Shown here piece after piece: positions 63,855 to 64,000 of a DNA stretch of 64,000 nt; the first letter of the stretch is position 1; each line of letters begins with the position of its first letter. The DNA lies in contig NZ_CP014595.1 of assembly GCF_001687105.1 (NCBI RefSeq), positions 620,001-684,000 of the forward strand. The letters are read 5' to 3'. Below the pieces are notes generated by a model. It did not search any database. It saw only the letters and a program-made list of their open reading frames with translations, and was not told where the DNA came from. Origin of the DNA: Salipiger sp. CCB-MM3 (GTDB lineage: Bacteria > Pseudomonadota > Alphaproteobacteria > Rhodobacterales > Rhodobacteraceae). The position numbers and the translations under genes were made by a program.

Positions 63855-64000
63855 ATGTCTGCTCCAAGGGATAGTACTGGCCGGGAAAATGATATGGACT
63901 ACGGGAAAGACAACACCCCGTATTCCAAGGGGTTCCCTGCAAAAGCGGGCTTTTGCTGCGCGGCAGCGAAACTTCGCCGAATCTCCGCTCATGCTGCGCT

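Overview
This 64 kb, GC-rich window looks like chromosomal DNA of an alphaproteobacterium of the Rhodobacterales (Roseobacter/Rhodobacter group). The signs are an opgG-opgI-opgH-opgC glucan operon of the kind known from Rhodobacter sphaeroides, a Hint-domain protein, an M23 peptidase-bactofilin pair, DUF4167, DUF1045 and DUF1499 proteins, a fused LivH-LivM permease, and many tight operons with ATGA start/stop overlaps. The genus cannot be fixed from sequence reading alone. I saw no tRNA, rRNA, insertion sequence, prophage or CRISPR array.

Layout. 0-5.2 kb: partial AsmA-like protein, peroxiredoxin, M23 peptidase plus bactofilin (cell shape/wall), Hint protein, HNH nuclease. 5.3-22.4 kb: housekeeping and small metabolism (VOC protein, alpha/beta hydrolase, alkylated-base glycosylase, MFS transporter, squalene/phytoene-synthase-like protein, citramalate synthase, cysteinyl-tRNA synthetase, DUF1697, DUF4167, PrmC and release factor 1, DUF1499, an agmatinase-family enzyme with two M20 amidohydrolases, MazG, an iron-binding periplasmic protein). 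22.5-40.5 kb: a large phosphonate regulon. Minus-strand phnG-H-I-(unknown)-J-K-L-N, phnM and DUF1045, a divergent phnF-phnM2 pair, and a second minus-strand operon phnC-D-E1-E2-acetyltransferase. A sugar-binding protein and a chemoreceptor gene sit between the two phn operons. 40.7-43.3 kb: unknown membrane protein plus M19 dipeptidase. 43.4-47.9 kb: thiamine genes thiD (plus) and thiC-thiM-thiE (minus), each unit with its own TPP riboswitch. 48-54 kb: fabD, then a branched-chain-amino-acid-type ABC transporter and a MarR regulator. 54.5-58.8 kb: RND efflux pump with adaptor. 59-64 kb: osmoregulated periplasmic glucan operon.

How it works together. The phn genes form a nearly complete C-P lyase pathway: uptake (PhnCDE), C-P lyase core (PhnGHIJ with PhnK), PhnL, pyrophosphate removal (PhnM) and PRPP regeneration (PhnN). 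PhnP is not in the window, and a 2H-phosphoesterase-like DUF1045 protein sits where a cyclic phosphodiesterase would be expected. An acidic 130-residue protein of unknown function is translationally coupled between phnI and phnJ, and a second PhnM homologue follows phnF. These are the best candidates for undescribed biology among the genes.

Two families of short intergenic repeats stand out. Three 44-bp elements are each made of two abutting 22-bp palindromes at gene 3' ends. Eight copies of an AT/purine-rich box (GTATTT...GAAAGATGAAAGG or ...GAGAAGAAGG) occur between genes, four of them linked in constant orientation to a GGGGGC-AGC-GCCCCC type hairpin.
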